The notes under the pieces: model-generated
Databases searched by the model: none
What the model saw: the letters and a program-made list of their open reading frames with translations, nothing else
What the model was told of the DNA's origin: nothing
Made by a program: the position numbers and the translations under genes
In this document: piece after piece, positions 6,534-6,537 of the stretch
Position numbering within the stretch: the first letter of the stretch is position 1
How the letters are laid out: each line of letters opens with the position of its first letter
NCBI GenBank assembly: GCA_036339975.1
Contig: JAYYZV010000149.1
Span: forward strand, 1 to 6,537
Length of the DNA stretch: 6,537 bases
Direction: 5' to 3'
Source: UBA830 sp036339975
Lineage (GTDB): Bacteria; Pseudomonadota; Alphaproteobacteria; MPNO01; UBA830

Positions 6534-6537
6534 CCTC
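6534..6537 (-). promoter_or_regulatory. Ribosome binding site of fliE
   Basis: GAGG on the minus strand, 8 bases before the fliE ATG, at the very edge of the window (it may extend beyond it). It is the clearest ribosome site of the flagellar run; fliQ, fliR and flhB have only weak ones and probably rely on coupling. Confidence 0.65.

Noticed and set aside
1..6537. Search for CRISPR arrays, insertion sequences, tRNA genes or a toxin/defence cassette
   Set aside because: I saw no repeat-spacer pattern, transposase-like sequence, terminal repeats or tRNA cloverleaf; all regions are explained by housekeeping genes, one pseudogene and short control regions.

Overview
The window looks like a conserved housekeeping segment of an alphaproteobacterial chromosome. 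The evidence is the gene order (fliE-fliQ-fliR-flhB, then a cckA-like gene, then recA and alaS), the alphaproteobacterial type of the RecA and CckA sequences, and a direct-repeat LexA box of the form GTTC-N7-GTTC in front of recA. Base composition is moderate. All recognisable genes are on the minus strand, so transcription runs from high to low coordinates. I cannot place the organism more precisely; a Rhodospirillales-like lineage is a guess.

Right part (6537 to 4039): four tightly packed genes, fliE, fliQ, fliR and flhB, with gaps of only 6 to 10 bases. They encode a basal-body adaptor protein and three membrane components of the flagellar type III export gate. All four look intact. The operon probably continues beyond the right edge, since flgB and flgC usually precede fliE.

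Middle (about 4005 to 3194): there is no intact gene here. The stretch is a decayed cckA, the hybrid histidine kinase at the head of the CckA-ChpT-CtrA phosphorelay. A PAS-like segment, the dimerisation/histidine domain and the end of the receiver domain can still be followed, but they are spread over several reading frames. The phospho-accepting histidine has become arginine, and the whole ATPase domain plus the first part of the receiver domain are missing. It sits between intact flagellar genes and an intact recA. This is the most notable feature of the window.

Left part (3193 to 1): the recA control region has a perfect LexA direct repeat beside a promoter-like region. It is followed by a complete recA (368 residues), a strong intrinsic terminator, a 150-base leader with a perfect 9-base inverted repeat, and the first 577 codons of alaS, which runs off the left edge. 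The plus strand carries no gene I can support. I found no undescribed multigene system; the interest lies in the cckA decay and in the regulatory sites.
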